From NCBI GenBank assembly GCA_028571685.1, contig CM053146.1, forward strand, positions 67,861,431 through 67,925,430: 64,000 nt of DNA, given 5' to 3'. A program made the position numbers and the translations under genes. The DNA comes from Heterohyrax brucei (taxonomy: Eukaryota; Chordata; Mammalia; Hyracoidea; Procaviidae). A model generated the notes under the pieces. It was not told where the DNA came from, ran no database searches, and worked only from the letters and a program-made list of their open reading frames with translations. Positions 11,690 through 24,726 of this stretch are shown here, piece by piece. Position 1 is the first letter of the stretch. Each line of letters opens with the position of its first letter.

Positions 11690-11772
11690 TCTCATTTGAC
11701 CTTCCTCTGTAGCACCAACCAAATAGTATGACATACAGGGAGAACTCAATAAATGTTTAATGAATAAATATA
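11690..11772 (+). mobile_element. MIR/L2-type 3' tail fragment
   Basis: 'gagaactcaataaatgttta' followed by 'atgaataaata' is the usual tail of these old elements. Confidence 0.5.
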
Positions 11773-11969
11773 TAATGTCCTCATTCTCTCCAATCAAAGA
11801 AGTATTGTCAGTATCAGATGTATTGATTTGCCAAGAATGTACTAACTGAAATTTGCAGGTATTTATACTATGAATTGGTGAATGAGTACCGTGCTAGTTG
11901 ACTTAGGGCATAAGTTAAAATGATGTTATGATCCTGTCCCTCCCAGCATGGTTGAGATGATAAAAGAAA

Positions 11970-12085
11970 ATCACTACACACACATACACACATATACATT
12001 ATCTATCTCCCATCCATCCATCCGTCCATCCATCTGTCCGTCCGTCCATCCATCCATTTACCTATCATCTATTTCTGTCCATCCA
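11970..12085. repeat. (CCAT/CCGT)n microsatellite
   Basis: Imperfect tandem 'ccatccatccgtccatc' runs lie mainly at 12008-12060, with a short 'cacacata' run just before. Confidence 0.85.
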
Positions 12086-13531
12086 TTGATGTCCATTTAG
12101 AAAGTGATAAATATGGATGTAAGTGAATTATTTAATTGTTCAAAAAAGGACAAAATGTCTTTAGAATTCAAGCATAGGAGAGGTCAGTGCAAGCTGGGAA
12201 GCCTGAAAAATTTACCTGGAGATGATGTAGGTACAGAAATGGGAAGGAACTGACATATTGAGAGGAGAATAACATAGGCTAGGGAGCCCTGTGAGCAAAT
12301 GCCCAGGAGTTGTAGCAAGCATGGAAGGGGAGCTTAAAGAAAACCATTTTCTCCAAACAGACAGCATATCCTGAGGCACATAGTAGAATCTTAATCTTCT
12401 AGCATGTGGTGGAAAGGAGTGGGGATATGTGTAACGAGAGGAACTTGTCACTGATTGAGCATACCTTGAGTTGAGGACATACTCCAATGCTTTCTGCAGT
12501 TTGTGTGTGTGTGTTTTCCAGGAAGATAAGAAGAACTGTAGATTCCAAACTCACTTTATGTTACAAGTGAGTTTATGTAGGTGACAGTGTGCAACAAAGG
12601 AATTAAACTGTTAAAAAAAAAGTTTTCTCTCTAAGACAGAGGTGACAGCAACTGTTTCAGACAATGCTAGTACTTTTAAACAGTTCCATTAAGCTTACTG
12701 GTTGAACTAGAATCAAGGTGTGCAGCAGGTCATTCAGGTTAAGCATTAAACTGAAGCAAGGGAAGAGAGTGATATTCGCACCTACAGAATCTTGGGAAAT
12801 TGAAAACATTACAGAAGCAGGTTCTCTTAATCTTCAGAGATTGATCAGGAATCCTTCCTTCATCTGCTAGATAACTACAGCAAAACAAATGTTCCCCTAC
12901 AGACTTTACAGCCTATCCCTGATGCTTTTTTGAAACATAAACTGAATGTGAAGTGCCAACAGAATATAATTTTATTCCAACTATTTTCAGGTTAATTTTT
13001 CAACTGTTGTAATAAAAAGTCCCGGGCCTAATATGTACCAGTAATTGTGTTCTGAGTTTATTTTCAAAGGCTGAGATTGTGGAAGATTCCTATTGATAAG
13101 AAATTAACTCTTCATAAGCTATGGAAATAAAAGTAGAATGCAGCAGAAATCATAAGGCTTATTTCTGATTGTAATGCATTCTTAAATTTCATTCCTGAAT
13201 TACATAAATTATCCAGCATCTTATTTAACTTTCCATATGGATGGGAACAGAGATATATGTATTAAAAAAATCTTACCTTATAACCTCTTTATGATACTGT
13301 TGACAAGCAGTCATGTGAGCTAAATAAAGTTTCAGGCTCTTTTCACCCATCTGTCATATACATTTTGCTGTATTTTGCTATCTGATCTTTGGATGTAAAT
13401 TTAATTTCATATAGAATAAAAGGGGTATTCTACAGTGTTGAATTACCATTCTTGGCAACATTTAGGAATTCTATTTTTCAATGATAGAAATAATTTCCCA
13501 AGGAACAGAAGTTCAGTTTTCTTTGTTGGCA

Positions 13532-13556
13532 TTTTTTTTTTTTTTTTTTTTTTTTT
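13532..13556. repeat. Poly-T tract of 25
   Basis: This is an uninterrupted run of T. No retroelement tail was recognised next to it. Confidence 0.85.
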
Positions 13557-13794
13557 ATGTTCATGAATAACTTGTCTCTTCTTGACAATTAACATCAATT
13601 CAACCCTCGAACTTGCTGGCACAGAAACAGCATCAGACTTTTTTTCTGAGAATATTTTCAGAACAAATGAGTAATAACAATCTAAATTTTAGTGACTATG
13701 TTAAAAGAAAAGAAAGTTCGTTTTCCCACAGGGTTAATGTTCTGTCCTATTCTTGAAGCAGTTAAAAACAAACAAACAAAAAAAAAAACTCCAA

Positions 13795-13952
13795 AGCTAA
13801 ACCTGTTGTCATGGAGTCATTTGTGACTCAGTAACACTACAGGGCAGAGTGCAACTATGCCGTATGGTTTCCAAGGAGCTCCTGATGGATTCAAATTGTC
13901 AACGTTTCAATTAGCAGCTGTAGCTCTTAACCACTACACCACCAGGGCTTCC
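13795..13952 (-). mobile_element. AfroSINE, reverse orientation
   Basis: The tail 'gtcatggagtcatttgtgac' comes first, then 'tttccaaggagctcctgatg' and the reversed head 'tcttaaccactacaccacca'. Confidence 0.9.
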
Positions 13953-14264
13953 TGAGGCAGACAGTAGGATGTTAATCTTTAGAAAAGTGGTTTGTATGGT
14001 TACTTTGCTTTAAGTACTTATGAAAACTCACATTCGTCAGTGACTCTTTGAGTTATCTTGTACAGAACAAAGTTGGGTCTAGGAGGAGTGGAGCTAGGAG
14101 GATGATGAATTCTGGGACTGTGCACACCTAGTTGCAAAAGAGAAAAATACAAGAATTTAAATGTTCTGTTTCAGAATAAGAGTGCTACGAAAGGAAAGAA
14201 CACTGTATTCACATTCCGGAAATGAAGGTTCCAGTTTGGGGTTGGTAGTTAACAATTTGTAATA

Positions 14265-14425
14265 AAACCAAACCCACTGCTATTGAGTCGATTCTGACTC
14301 ATAGAGACCCTATAGAACAGAGTACAACTGCTCCATAGAGTTTCCGGAGAGTGACTGAAAGATGTGAACTGCCAACCTTTTGGTTAGCAGACTTAGCACT
14401 TACCCATTATGCCAACAAGTTTCCA
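14265..14425 (-). mobile_element. AfroSINE, reverse orientation, well preserved
   Basis: 'gctattgagtcgattctgac' and 'accctatagaacagagta' precede 'accttttggttagcagactt' and 'cacttacccattatgcc'. This is the best-preserved tail in the window. Confidence 0.93.
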
Positions 14426-14994
14426 ACAGTTTGTAATACTCTGGATAATTTACTTAATAGTGAATTCACAATTCACTATTAAATAGCACACATACCAGTA
14501 TACACATAAACTCTCTAGGGAAAGTCTATATACAAAGCCACTTAGAATGAAGCAAGTCTGGCTAAACCTGAGATGCCGTGGAGGATACAATGTTCCCTCC
14601 TTTTGGGCCTCATTCTCCTGCTGGCACTGAGCAATTTAAGGTACACAAGTTTAAAAGCTACTGGAAAAATTGCATGAAGACGGTTTCATACTTTGACAAG
14701 CAAATTTTCCACAAAATTGCTATAGCAATAACATGGCAAAGAAATGAGAGAGATCACGACTCTTGGGATGAACACTAATCTGTACATGCAAGGTGCAATA
14801 ATTCTTTCCTTGGCAGTTTGACAGCAGTCTGATATGCCAGGAAGGAACCAAGGGATCTGTGTGCCTGCCATTTTTCCCTAGACTTAACAACCAATTTTTT
14901 TTTTTTTAAGATTCAGGATGGAACAAAATTACCTGCAAGGCAAGGTTTTTTCAGTTTCCCTAGACAGTGATATTTTTCCCCTCTCCCTTAGGAG

Positions 14995-15490
14995 CCACAT
15001 GACAACACTGTTAAGTGCTCAGCTGCTAACCAAAAGCTTCGTGATTGGAACCTACCCAGAGGTCCCAGAGTGCTCCCTGGAAGCAAAGAAGGCAAGACTG
15101 TGTCTGACGTAAGTTACTTTGGACCCGTTATCAGGAGGGATCACTCCGTGGAGAAGGAGATACACTAAGTAGAGCAGAAGGTTGGCCCAAAAAGAACAAG
15201 GCTTTCAACAAGATGGACTGACACAGCGCCTGTAACGATGGGCTTAAGCATAAAAAGGCTGTGGGCATGGCAGCGGCCAGGCAGGGTTGCCTTTGGTTTT
15301 GCATAAGGTTGATGTGAGTTGAAACCGACTCAACAGCACCTAACAACAGCAAGGGAGGACCCAACAGAAACAGAGCTGGTTCTCTGTGCCTGTAAGATTA
15401 TAGTCCAGAAAACGCTATAGAGCAGCTCTATTATGTCATATGGGGTCACTGTAAGCAGAAAATCACCTCATCAGCACATGACAACAACAA
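14995..15490 (+). mobile_element. AfroSINE (long form) split by an RTE insertion
   Basis: The head lies at 14995-15087 ('gttaagtgctcagctgctaa', 'gagtgctccctgg'). A body and tail of the long SINE form resume at about 15353-15490 ('gattatagtccagaaaacgc', 'atatggggtcactgtaagca'). The RTE end lies between them. Confidence 0.8.
15088..15352 (+). mobile_element. RTE (BovB-type) LINE 3' end, 5'-truncated
   Basis: 'atcaggagggatcactccgt', 'caagatggactgacacag' and the terminal 'cgactcaacagcacctaaca' match the elephant RTE 3' end as I recall it. It ends in 'acaacagcaag', a short repeat-type tail rather than poly-A. It is only 265 bp long and lies inside an AfroSINE. Confidence 0.75.
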
Positions 15491-17689
15491 AATCTTACTG
15501 ATGAAAAAGGAGTGGATTGCCTTCCCCAAAATGCAAACAAACTTGGAAGAATCTGTGTAAGAAACATATTTAGAATGTGAAGATAACTAATCAGAAGTCT
15601 AAGCTGAGAGATCATTTTAATTTATTATAGCTGTCTAAAAGATATAAACATTACAATAATCTTCTCTTTTGACTATCTAGTAGGTTTATGCCTTAGTTGT
15701 TACTCACTGTCAAGTAAGCATGTTTTTACGCAAATAACACATGCTTCTGTAGGTCTGTTTGCCAACCCGTTCCCACCCACGAGAGCACTTCATAAGCACT
15801 GTTGTGCCAAAGTACTCTTCTTACAGGTTGTTGTGAAATAAATGAGCGCACTGCACTGATGAAAATACCCCTGGGGAGTGGTGACGGTGATGCCACTGAT
15901 AACCACACACGGCAGGCAGGCACTGCTTGCATAAAAATATGGTAAACTGTGTACAACAGACAGAAGACCTTTAGAGAAGACTCTTTTTTCTCCAGTTAAC
16001 TTTATACTGAAAACTAATACTTAAAACTGTCCATTTACTAGAATTAAAGAAAAGTGTCCCATGATCAGCTTTTCCTCATTCATTTCTGCGAAAGGGAAAA
16101 AACAGGAATGGGAAGGAGAAGTCTGTCTTTTTTCACTGGCAACACAGAGGGGGCTGGTAGATTCCGATGCTGGGGAAAAATGAAAGGACTTGAGGGGTAA
16201 TATAGTAGTTAATTTTGGAAGTAATTCAGATGTCTGCAGGTAGGAAAACTTAGGGACCCTGAATCACTATTTTCTAATGCAAACCTATGAATAACAGATA
16301 TAGCCGTGGGCACAATTTACAAATGACAGCTTATCACTCTGAGACAGTATTGTACAGCTCAACGACAGCTTCTAGTCAGCCGAGGAATGGCATTATAGCA
16401 TTTCTTTCTATTGGTTTGAATTTTTTTCTTTTGACTCTGTTCACTCAGTCTCCCTGAGCTGCTTCCATGGACTGAATATCAAGATTGTGTTCCTGATATT
16501 ACATGGTAATTTGTCACTTTGACTCTTCCTTCAAATGTGACCAATGGGCACAATAAGGAACAAAATCTGACTGCAGATATTTATTTATTTATTGTTCCTT
16601 AGTATTTTCAGTCACAGAAAAGAACTAGAAGACCAACAGGAAACAGAGGAGTCAAGGAAGGGTAGCAAATAGAGTGACGATGTTGCCTGCTTCTTTTCAC
16701 CCCATAAGCCACTTGTGTACCTACCACGAGAGTAGACACTTCTGTACTACCAAATTCAAGCTACTGGGACAAGGGGAAGAAAAAGAACAGACTCCGTTCT
16801 CCACCCAAAGGTCACTAAAATCAAGCAGGTCAGACTTAATGGCAGTGGCTTCACAAGACAAGATGAAACTTTTAAGAATTAGTTCCTTTGTTATCCTGCA
16901 TCACCCTTTTTTTTTCCTTCTGTCTTTTTACCTAGGAGATTTTAAAGGAGTAGTCTTTAAAATGCAGGTGTACTTGTAACATATATATCTAAAACAGAAA
17001 AGGGAAATACAGATGGCATTTTCTTCAGCACCTCCAAGCTAAGTTTCATATTTAGTACATGGTTGGACAAGAAGCTCTGGGGGCATCATTAATATCAGGA
17101 GAAAAAAAATGAATTTTCTATTATGCTCCTTCCTTCCCCCACCACTGTTACTCCAAACCTAGCCTAACCTTCTTCTCTCAAAAAACTTTCAAAATTTCTA
17201 ACACATTCATGGTTGAGTTGATCATACAGCCCTCAGAGTTACCAATGGAAAAGCACTTTCTCAAGGCCAGTATTTCCTGGAGACTCTCACTTAACAAATA
17301 TGAATTCTTTGGGATATCAATAGGTGTTACCTATAAACAAACAGGTAAAAACAGTCTCTGCCTCTAAAAATGTTTGAGAAATGCTGGATGAAGCAAAATT
17401 TTATAGATTTATTTAATTCAGTACCTCTGAGCACCTTTAATGTCATAACTTTTCAGTTTAACCTGTGAGATAGAAGGATACAATTCGATGAAGAGATGTC
17501 TTCTTCTAGAAAAATACATCACATGTTCTAAGACCAGTAGAGCATTCTAGCGTATGTAAACTCTTTTAAAAGGCAGTTTTTTTTTTTTAGAGGATTTGTG
17601 CAGTAGTTTAATGTGGCAGTAACCCACCCATTTACTCCTTACTAAGTAGTGTCCCCCTGAAAGTAGACAGTATTCCATAGACTTACGTA

Positions 17690-18663
17690 CAGAACAAAGA
17701 CTCTTTGATGGCTGCAAGGGAAGGGAGGGAGGGAGAGGGCTGGTCATAGATTAGAGTTGATAGAAATTTGGTTGGGTGAAAGCAGCGACAGCACACAGTA
17801 GAAAGATCAACTTAACTGGACACGCAACGTAAACTGAAAACTCCTCTAATCTTAACCCAATATGAAGGGGATTGAATAGCGGGGCCAGGGTCTGGGGACC
17901 ATGCTCTCAAGGGACATCAAGGCCAACTGTTATTAACTAGCCTATAGCTAAGAGAGTCTTCTGCACTCCATATTGGTGAGTGGTGTCAGGGGTCTTAAAA
18001 GTTGGCAAGCTGCAAGCTGCCATCCGAGGGCACAGCAAATGGTCCCAACTCAGCAGGAATGGATGCTCACTGAGGGCCAAAATGGCATGTGGTAAAGACA
18101 ACCGAGAAGACAGAGAGACCCACAAGAGTGGGTGCCTACATTGACCTGGGACCGGAAGAACCGGATGGTGCCCGGCCACCACCAGTGATAGCCATGACGG
18201 AGCTCACAGAGAGGAGCCTCACTGGCAACACAAGAATAAAAAGAGGTGCATCATGAGATCTCCACTAAAAGACCTCAAGTGATGGTCCAGCGGTTTTGGG
18301 GTTCCTCTGAGAGCATGGCCCCTGGCCCTGATGCTGCCCATTCCCATAAATTATAACAAAGGTCCACTCTTTGGACAGGAATGGAATGGACTTGGCAATG
18401 CAGAGTAACCATATGTTGGAAGCACTTTATGGTTCTATACATCTATAGGATATCATCTTGTTGACCTCTGGCTGGAGGAAGGGGAGTGGATGGAGAGGAG
18501 GGGAAAGGAGACTGTTGGGAGGATGAGACATGTATGGAGCAGAGAGGAATAGTGTGCAGTCACCGGACAGGGAGAGCAGCGGAAGGTGCATATAGGGGGG
18601 CATGTAAATTTACATGTGAATGTACATTTTCACTCAGTTATGTTAAATAAAAAAAAAAAAAAA
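17690..18663 (+). mobile_element. L1 3' UTR and poly-A tail (5'-truncated copy)
   Basis: It is collinear with the 3' UTR of the long L1 at 54129-61050. Shared blocks include 'agactctttgatggctgcaa', 'accatgctctcaaggga', 'gaagaaccggatggtgcc' and 'catgcaaatttacatg'. It ends in an A-run at about 18648-18663. Confidence 0.88.
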
Positions 18664-19325
18664 AGTTGGCGAGCTGCCATCTGAGGTGCACCAAATAGTT
18701 CCAACTCATATGGAAAAGATGATCACCAAGTACAACAAAGACACAAGGTAAAAAGAGCCCAGAAGACAGAAGAATCCATGTGAATGGGTGGCTGCATCAA
18801 TATGTGACCAGAAGAACCAGGTAGCGCCTGGCCACCACCAAAGACAGCCATGATGGAGCACACAATGTTGAGTCCCAGTGGCAACCTGAGAAAAAGAGGG
18901 GTGAACCTCTAGAACTCCACCAAAAGACTGCAACTGATGATCTGAAGGCCTGGGAATTCCCCTGGGAGCATGGCCCCTAGACCTGCTGCTGCCCCTGACC
19001 AGAAAGCATTACTTAGGGTAACTCTTTGGACAGGAATGGATTGGAATCGGGGACATACTGTGACCACATGGTGTGTGTACTTTATGGTTCTAGGAATCTG
19101 TAAGGTGCTGCCCTATTGGCCTCTTTCTAGAAGGCAGAGGCGAGGGTGAAGCAGAGGGAACAGGAGATTTTTTAGGAGGATATGACATGTGTAGAACAGA
19201 AAAGGGGAATGTGCTGTCACTGGGCAAGGAGAGCAGAAGGAGCTGCGGATATGTGGGCATGCAAATTTAATTTGGATTGTCTACTTGCACTCAATCACAA
19301 TAGAAAATAAAAATAAAAAAATAAA
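18664..19325 (+). mobile_element. Second L1 3' UTR in tandem
   Basis: Right after the previous A-tail the 3' UTR restarts internally at 'gttggcgagctgccatctga', equivalent to about 18000 in the first copy. It continues through 'gaagaaccaggtagcgcctg' to 'gggcatgcaaatttaatt' and an A-rich end. Confidence 0.85.
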
Positions 19326-19619
19326 GTAGACTTTTTCCAATATGAATTTCTTAAAAAAGAACTCCCAATTCTTTTTTAGCTTAATTAACAAAAATAACTT
19401 GTAATGAAAAATCACAATGTGTAACTGAACCAGTTAAGTCATTAGACCCATAGAGATAGTTTACAATAAGAAAGAAATACAAATAGTACGGTTCTTTTGG
19501 ACTTCAAAAATTAGGGACTGAACAATACCCATGTTTCCCAAGTTTGCCTCATCTTAAAAATATGGCAGTAGTGTTGTAGGTGGGATGGATATTGTTAAAA
19601 ATTCAGAACCCTCAAGCCC

Positions 19620-20175
19620 CAGTGTCTTAGGCTGGGTTTTCTAGGGAAGCAAAACCAATAACGTGTATGTACAAGGAAAGATATATCTATATATAGATAT
19701 GTAGGAAACAGCTCACGCAATTGCAGCAGCTGAACGCTCCAAGTCCCGGCACAAGCCTCAGATGGCCACGGGAGCTGGGAACCCACGGTCAGCAGGTCAG
19801 AGACCAGAGTTCTAGATCACCAGTTGTCTAGGTTGGTGGATCCCAAGCTAGCAGCTAGATGGAACTGCAGAGGCTGGAGAACCCAGGATTGGCAAGTCAG
19901 GTACCGGCTGTAAAGGTTGATGAATCCAGCAGCTGCTAGTCCAAGTCCAGGAACCAGAAGCCAGAAGAGAGCAGGAGCTGCTGGCTACGTGAGCAGACCA
20001 ACAGTAGGTAGTGAAAGGAGGAGAGAAGAGAGCCGAGGGGCGGGAAGCCATCACAGGCCCCGCCCTGCCACTTAACATAGCAGCTAAACATGAAGTATTC
20101 AAATTGGCAGAATCCTGACCACCACATCCAGTGAGACTAAATTGCCCAGAGAATTAAAGAGAGAGAGAGAATTTT
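19620..20175. repeat. Interspersed repeat, probably LTR-like; family not assigned
   Basis: It opens 'taggctgggttttctaggga' and 'agcaaaaccaataa', typical of the reversed end of an old mammalian LTR-like repeat. A GC-richer body with repeated 'gaaccagaagccagaagaga'-type text follows, ending in a (GA)n run at about 20155-20170. Confidence 0.45.
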
Positions 20176-20884
20176 ACGAGTATTCCATATCACTTCACTG
20201 ATGAGAAGCCTTGCAGAAGATGTTACCTAAGCCTCCACCAAACTTCAAAGTTTCGTGAGGATTAGCAACTTTTTTCTTTTTTTATTGTAGGGAGATAATT
20301 ATGCTACTTATATAACACTTTATAAAGACTGAGTGAGTTTACATAATAAGAATAGAGGATTGCTATTAAATAAAACTTACAACAGAGATTCTTAGACATT
20401 TATGACTATGTATAATCATTACTGACCAACTATACCCATTAACGTCAATCAGTGTATGTGAATCATGTTTAGCAGACTTTTTGTTTTAAGACATTACTTA
20501 TATTCATCATGTTGAGGATTAACTTTTTTTAATGAACTGTTTGGGAGCAATTGCAGTTTTAAAGGTTTATTACCTATTGATCTATTTCCCACTATAAATG
20601 TGGTTTGAAAACTACAGAGAAGTAGGTGTGGAAGGTGTGCAGCTGGGAGAAAAATACATACAGCTAGATAGGAAAAAATACTGCCCACAATCCCACAACC
20701 CAGATAACCAATGGGATCTTTATTTTGTTTTGCTTTACTTTTTATTGCATTAGCTGAGTTTTCCTTTTCAATAAGAGTCCACTGTTGAACTCATTTCCTA
20801 AATCAAGGAACAGCTCACAGCACACCATTACAAAGCCTTGTCCCAACCAGGTATGTGAAAATGCCACGTCTTCTACTCTGGAAT

Positions 20885-21020
20885 TTCCATCCTACTGCTG
20901 CCAAGTTGATTCCAACTCATAGCAACCCTATAGGACAGAGTAGAGTTTCCAAGGAACTCCCTCTAGAGTTTCCAAGGAACACCTGGTAGATTCGAACTGC
21001 CCACCTTGTCGTTAGTGGAA
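20885..21020 (-). mobile_element. AfroSINE, reverse, with internal duplication
   Basis: 'gttgattccaactcatagca' and 'accctataggacagagtaga' are followed by 'agagtttccaaggaa', which occurs twice (about 20942 and 20965). The copy ends near the reversed 'gttag' of the head. Confidence 0.85.
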
Positions 21021-22424
21021 TTTCCATTTCTGTGACAAATTCTTTTCCTAATTCTCAACTCATGAAACAAGAAAAACTTATAGCTTCTGCCCACTCTCAC
21101 AAGCCCCACACCTTGAACTATGTGCTTGTCCCAACCACCTCCAGGCCCTAGGCCACAAGAACAAATGAGCAACACAGCTCTCTTTAGTTCTTCTTTTCTT
21201 TCCCTAACACAATGTTCACACTAACTGGGGGAGAAAAACTGAGCCAGCTGGGCAACAGATATCCACAATCTTAGGGTGTCAGAGTTACCATAGCAACCAG
21301 GCTATTGCTATGTACTCTAAGCTAAATTATTTTTACCTATCCCTTTTGACCATTTGTACTTCTTTAAACATCTATCTACTTTCAACCCGATTTCTTTGGT
21401 TGGAGGCATTTTCAGAGGATGCAACCTTTTTTTTTTCTCTCTTTCATTTTGAAATACATGACGAATTCACAAAACTAAACAGGTGTTTTATGAAAAGCGA
21501 TTATGTGGAAGTGCTTCTACTGGAAGCTATGTCTTTTACTCAGTGGCTACCATGGTTTCATATGGATATGTATGTCTTTGCCATCTAGGGTATAAAGAAG
21601 TAAGGTTTTTGAGCTAATTAAGGCATTTTACACTGAAATTAAACTTTAACTTAGAAGATATGTCAATAAATAATTATCAGTATGGATGCACATTTGTTGC
21701 TGTTGCGTGCATACAGTATTTAGGAAAAATGGCATATTATTTATTTTTTACTGTTTGCTTTTTAAATTAATGTTACTCATATTTAGTAAATATATAGCAT
21801 ATAGCACACTTGCAGAAGTCAACTGTTACTTAAATGTCTATAATTACTTTTTATCTTTACTTCAGCAGTGACTAAGTTGTAGATACACTTATTTGCCAAG
21901 AGTAAACTAGAACACATAGGACCTCAAAGCTCTGTATTCTATCAAAGGCCCCTGCAAGTGAGGACCTTAGCTTCCTTATGTACCTGTGTATCAACCATTG
22001 CATGTAACTTTGATTTACATTTCATAAGTACTCACAAGTATTAATTCCATAACTATCTTGCTTTTTTAAGTAAATATGCTTTACTCCTACTTGTAGCATC
22101 CTATATTATTCTTCATTAAAACTTGCATGTATATATAGTCCACAGCCCAAGCCCAGAGTATGGAGAAAGTACTGCACAGGAATTTGTGTTTTCTTGAACC
22201 AAGTGTTATGGTCTTCTATAACTAACAGCATGTGAATGGATGCAAAACTAATGTCACATTAAATTGGAAATGTTCAGAGGCAATTTTAAGCTCCTGGATT
22301 ACCTTTCAAGTTAAATTTGAAACTTTGTGATAATCACTATTTCTGGCAGTTCAAGATGATCTTTGCTTAAGTTTGTATGATATTTAAATTAATTTAGGCA
22401 AGAAATGCAACCTTAGAAAAACAT

Positions 22425-24610
22425 TTTTTACTGTCATTGTGTTTAAGTGAAAGTTTACAATTACAGTTAGTTTCTCATACAAAACTTCAAACGCACTTTT
22501 CCATGTGACCCTACCTACTCTCCCCACACCAGGACAATACACTGCTACTTACTACCCTCTAGCTCATGGTTCCCATGTCCATTTTACCAGCTCTTGCACC
22601 CCTCCACTGTTCCCTCTTGCCTCTGAACAGGAGCTGCTCATTTGGTCTCTCCTATGTGCCCAGGCCAGGTAGCTCCCTCTTTGCCAGTATCATTTTACGT
22701 CTTATATACCTGTTCAGTCTGTCTGAAGAGCTGCCTTCCAGAATGGTTTCAGTTCAGGGTTAACAGAGTTTGGGGGCCATTACTTCTGAAGACCCACCAG
22801 TCCACCAGACCATCAAATCTGTTTTTCTTTTTTTTAAAACTAGACTTCTAGTTCTGTATCCCACATTTCTCCCACTCCTGTAGAGACTTCTTGCTGAGTT
22901 TTCTATAGTGGCAGTCTGTGGTGGCAGCTGGGTATCACCTAGGTCTTCTGGTCTCACACTGATTCAGTCTCTGGCATATGTGGACCTTTCTGTCTTTTGG
23001 GCTCATACTTCCCTTGTGTCATTGATACTCTTATCTCTCCTTTGCTCTAGGTGGGTTGAGACCAATTAATGCTTCTTAGATGACTGCTTGCTAGATTTTA
23101 AGACTCCAGATACCACTCACCAAAGTGGGAGGCAGAACATTTGCTTAAAAAAGTTTGTTATGCCAATTGATCTAGAAGTCTCTTTGAGTCATGGTCCCCA
23201 GACCTCTCACCCTGGTACTGTGTCTCTGGAAGTATTAGGCTTTATTTAGAATACTTCTAAGTTTGGGATTTAGTCCATTTGTGCTGATTTCTCTTCTGCT
23301 GTGTGTTGTCTCTTCTTTTGCCTAAAATAATTCTTGTTGATTATCTAATTAGCGACTTCTACATTTAAAACAATTCTTGAGTCCTTATACTAGTGGTATC
23401 ACACAGTGTTTGTCCTTTTGCATCTGACAAATTCTGCTCACCATAATATCTTCCATATTTTTCCATTTCATGAGATGTTCCCCAAATTCATGTTGTTCTT
23501 TATCAGTGCAAAATATCCCATTATGTGATTATACCATAGTTTGTTTATTCATTCTTCCATTGATGGGCACCAAGGTTGGTTCCATCTTTTTGCTATTGTG
23601 AACAGTGCTTCAATGAACATTGGTGTGGATGTATCTATTTATATGACAGCTATTACTTCTCTAGGATATATTCCAAGAAGTGAGATTTCTCGTTGTATAG
23701 TATTTCTATTTCTAGCTTTTTAACAAAGCATTAAACTGATTTCCAAAGTGGTTGTACCATTTGACATTCCCACTAGCAGTGTAGAAGTGTTTCAGTTCTT
23801 TTTTGGATTAACGTCAGCACTTTTGGATGAAGTGGTATCTCAGTTATAATTTGCATTTAATTTAATTTCCTTTGGCTAATGATCAAGAACATTTTCTCAT
23901 GTATGCTTTAGCTGCCTGAATGCCTTCTTTGGTGAAGTGTCTGTTCATATCCTTTGCCTATTTTTAATTGGATTGTCTTTCTGTTGGTGTTTTGCAGCAT
24001 CTTGTAGATTACAGAAATTAGACACTGATTGGCATTGTGATGGTTCATTTTTTTCCACCGGTTCTAGGCTGTCTTGTTACTCTTCTGGTGAAGTTTTTGG
24101 ATAAGCATAAGTGTTTGATTTTTAAGAGTTCCCAGTTCTCTATTTTCTCTTCTGGTGTTTGTGTTTTGTCTTTATTTTATAATCTGTTTATACCTTGTGC
24201 TAGGGCTCCCAGCATTGTCCCTATTTTTTCTTCCATGATCTTTATCATTTTACATTTGACATTTAGGTCTCTGACCCATTTTGAGTAAGTTTTTGTGCAT
24301 GGTGTGAGATACGGGTCTAGTCTGATTTTTTTGCAAATGGATATCCAGTCATGCCAATATCATCTGTTAAAAAAGTCCCCAGTTTATGGATTTTGAAACT
24401 TTGTCAAATATCAGCTGCTCATAGGTAAATGACTTTATGTCTGGATTCCAAATTCTGTTCCATTGGTCTATGTGTCCATTGTTGTACCAGTACCAGACTG
24501 TTTTGACTATTACAGCAGTGTAATAGGCTCTAAAGTCTAGTAATACGAGTTTTCCCAGCTTATTCTCCTTCATCGGTAATGCTTTACTTATCTGAAGCTA
24601 CTTCTTGGAT
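22425..24610 (-). mobile_element. L1 LINE, 5'-truncated (ORF2 C-terminal part and 3' UTR)
   Basis: The minus-strand frame at 24367-24573 reads LLDFRAYYTAVIVKTVWYWY and IDQWNRIWNPDIKSFTYEQL, the C-terminal region of L1 ORF2. Sequence below it ('ttgggatatattc' region near 23660) is the ORF2 end, followed by a 3' UTR down to about 22425. The frame is interrupted elsewhere. The 3' UTR differs from that of the plus-strand L1, so it is another subfamily. Confidence 0.88.
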
Positions 24611-24726
24611 TGTGCCATCCAAGTACGGGCAGTTTCGGTTTTTGAAATTTCAAGAATAAAGAATGGATGACAGTTTATAAAAATAACTTTTGAAAGTTAG
24701 ACATTAAATTAACTGTGATCTTTAAC

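Noticed and set aside
11970..12085. Regular short repeats as a possible CRISPR array
   Set aside because: It is a plain CCAT-type microsatellite without spacers, in a mammalian intron.
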